Source: an uncultured Bacteroidales bacterium
Lineage (GTDB): Bacteria; Bacteroidota; Bacteroidia; Bacteroidales; P3
Assembly (NCBI GenBank): GCA_947176875.1
Contig: CAMWSI010000077.1
Location: 1-5,323 of the forward strand
Direction of reading: 5' to 3'
Length of the DNA: 5,323 nucleotides
Shown: piece by piece, positions 4,171 through 5,323 of the stretch
How positions within the stretch are numbered: position 1 is the stretch's first letter
How the letters are laid out: every line of letters begins with the position of its first letter
Notes under the pieces: generated by a model
Seen by the model: the letters and a program-made list of their open reading frames with translations, nothing else
Told to the model about the DNA's origin: nothing
Databases searched by the model: none
Translations under genes and position numbers: made by a program

Positions 4171-5323
4171 ATGGGAAATATCGTAGCCATCGTTGGGCGA
4201 CCCAACACCGGAAAATCGACGTTGTTCAACCGTTTGACCGAAAGCCGGCAGGCGATTGTGGACGAAGTGAGCGGCGTGACGCGCGACCGTAATTACGGTA
4301 CCGTGAACTGGAACGGCAAGGAGTTCTCGCTCATCGATACGGGCGGCTATCTGCTGGACGACGAGGACGCCTTCAACGAGGCCATCCGCGCACAGGTGCT
4401 GCTGGCCGTGGATGAGGCCGATATCATCCTGTTTCTCGTGGATGCCAAGGACGGCATCACGCCCTTGGACGAGGACGTGGCGCGTATGCTGCGCAGCTGC
4501 GAGAAGCCGGTTCTGCTCGTGGTCAATAAGGTCGATAACGGCAAGATGGAACAACAGTCGGCCGAATTTTACGCGCTCGGCATGGGCGACTTCTTTACGG
4601 TGTCGGCCGTGAACGGCAGCGGCACGGGCGACCTGCTCGACGCCGTGGTCAAGGATATGAAGACGGAGAGCGACGATCCGGACGACGACCTGCCGCGCAT
4701 CGCGGTGGTGGGCCGCCCCAACGTGGGCAAGTCGTCCATCATCAACGCCTTTATCGGCCAAGACCGCAACATCGTCACGCCTGTGGCCGGCACCACGCGC
4801 GACTCGCTCTACACGCGCTACAAGCTGTTCGGCTTCGACTTTTATCTTGTGGATACGGCCGGCGTGCGCAAAAAAAGCAAGGTGAGCGAAAACATAGAGT
4901 TCTATTCGGTGATGCGGTCGATCCGCGCCATCGAACACAGCGACGTCTGCCTGCTCATGATTGACGCGGCCACGGGCTTAGAGGCCCAGGACCTCAACAT
5001 TTTCGGCCTCTGCCGCCGCAACAACAAGGGCGTCGTGCTCGTGGTCAATAAATGGGATACGGTCGAGAAGTCGGCCAACACGCTCAAGGAGTACGAAGCC
5101 GGCCTGCGCGCCCGCCTCGCGCCCGACAACGACATCCCCATCGTGTTCACATCCGTGATTGAGAAACAGCGCATTTTCAAGGTGCTCGAATACGCCAAGG
5201 CCGTCTATGACCACAAGTCGCAGCGGATTTCCACCTCGCGGATCAACGAGGAACTGCTGCCGATTCTGCGGCAGACCCCGCCGCCCGTCTATAAAGGGAA
5301 GTCCATCAAGATAAACTATATCA
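4171..5323 (+). CDS. der: Ribosome biogenesis GTPase Der (EngA), 3' end beyond window
   Basis: This is the essential double-GTPase Der, which binds the maturing 50S subunit and drives late assembly steps through GTP hydrolysis. Visible are 384 residues of the usual about 437. The first G domain shows G9-R-P-N-T-G-K-S16 (G1), G35-V-T-R-D-R (G2), D56-T-G-G (G3), N119-K-V-D (G4) and S145-A (G5). An acidic linker (about 164-174) leads to the second G domain with G181-R-P-N-V-G-K-S188, G207-T-T-R-D-S, D228-T-A-G, N293-K-W-D and T327-S-V. The KH-like domain begins near residue 355 and is cut by the window end. The first P-loop has Thr at position 13, where most Der proteins have Val or Ala; the nucleotide-binding residues G-K-S are intact. 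The start fits the family ([11 protein letters not shown]). No Shine-Dalgarno sequence is evident, as usual in Bacteroidota. Confidence 0.97.
   Translation, partial: MGNIVAIVGRPNTGKSTLFNRLTESRQAIVDEVSGVTRDRNYGTVNWNGKEFSLIDTGGYLLDDEDAFNEAIRAQVLLAVDEADIILFLVDAKDGITPLDEDVARMLRSCEKPVLLVVNKVDNGKMEQQSAEFYALGMGDFFTVSAVNGSGTGDLLDAVVKDMKTESDDPDDDLPRIAVVGRPNVGKSSIINAFIGQDRNIVTPVAGTTRDSLYTRYKLFGFDFYLVDTAGVRKKSKVSENIEFYSVMRSIRAIEHSDVCLLMIDAATGLEAQDLNIFGLCRRNNKGVVLVVNKWDTVEKSANTLKEYEAGLRARLAPDNDIPIVFTSVIEKQRIFKVLEYAKAVYDHKSQRISTSRINEELLPILRQTPPPVYKGKSIKINYI

Noticed and set aside
4000..4938. 312-codon open frame on the minus strand opposite der
   Set aside because: It is antisense to a complete, unmistakable Der reading frame with all GTPase motifs. 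Its His/Arg/Ala-rich product is typical of a GC-rich shadow frame.

Overview
The window looks like chromosomal DNA from a member of the Bacteroidota, probably order Bacteroidales. The main evidence is promoter architecture. A textbook Bacteroidota promoter (TTTG, 20-base spacer, TACCTTTG) sits directly in front of an initiator tRNA, and a second close match (CTTG, 20 bases, TATCTTTG) sits in front of a MATE transporter gene. Classical Shine-Dalgarno sequences are mostly absent. The protein types also fit: an Hsp15-like S4 protein, a Cys-Gly-x-x-[ND]-P small lipoprotein, and a DUF3791/DUF3990 module. No exact genus can be assigned from the sequence alone.

Layout. Positions 1-117 are GC-rich and full of small hairpins, with no recognisable gene. 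An Hsp15-like S4-domain RNA-binding protein follows on the plus strand (118-501). From about 493 to 2268 lies an AT-richer accessory stretch between two GC-rich core-type genes. Its first part is a small plus-strand lipoprotein gene (686-1099) bracketed by two 91-bp direct repeats (493-583 and 1146-1236, 86 of 91 identical). The left copy begins inside the last codons of the S4 gene. Its second part is a three-gene minus-strand cluster: a DUF3791 protein, a DUF3990 ADP-ribosyltransferase-like protein and a small helical partner protein. These genes overlap or nearly abut, as expected for a toxin-antitoxin-like operon. Upstream of this cluster, in the same orientation, is a 458-aa MATE efflux transporter (2269-3645).

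A 285-bp gene-free region (3646-3930) holds the divergent MATE and tRNA promoters, several hairpins and a perfect 22-bp AT-rich palindrome. The initiator tRNA-fMet (3931-4002) and a probable terminator come next. The double GTPase Der/EngA (4171 to the window end, cut off before its C-terminus) closes the window.

How the parts work together. The S4 protein, tRNA-fMet and Der all serve translation or ribosome assembly and are housekeeping genes, while MATE is a membrane exporter. The lipoprotein/repeat unit and the DUF3990 module look like separate acquisitions that settled in the convergent space between the S4 and MATE genes. The most interesting points are the repeat-bracketed gene unit, whose copy differences spare the predicted stems, the tightly packed DUF3791/DUF3990/partner module, and the apparently leaderless promoter of the MATE gene, with a similar but weaker -7-like sequence in front of the DUF3791 gene.
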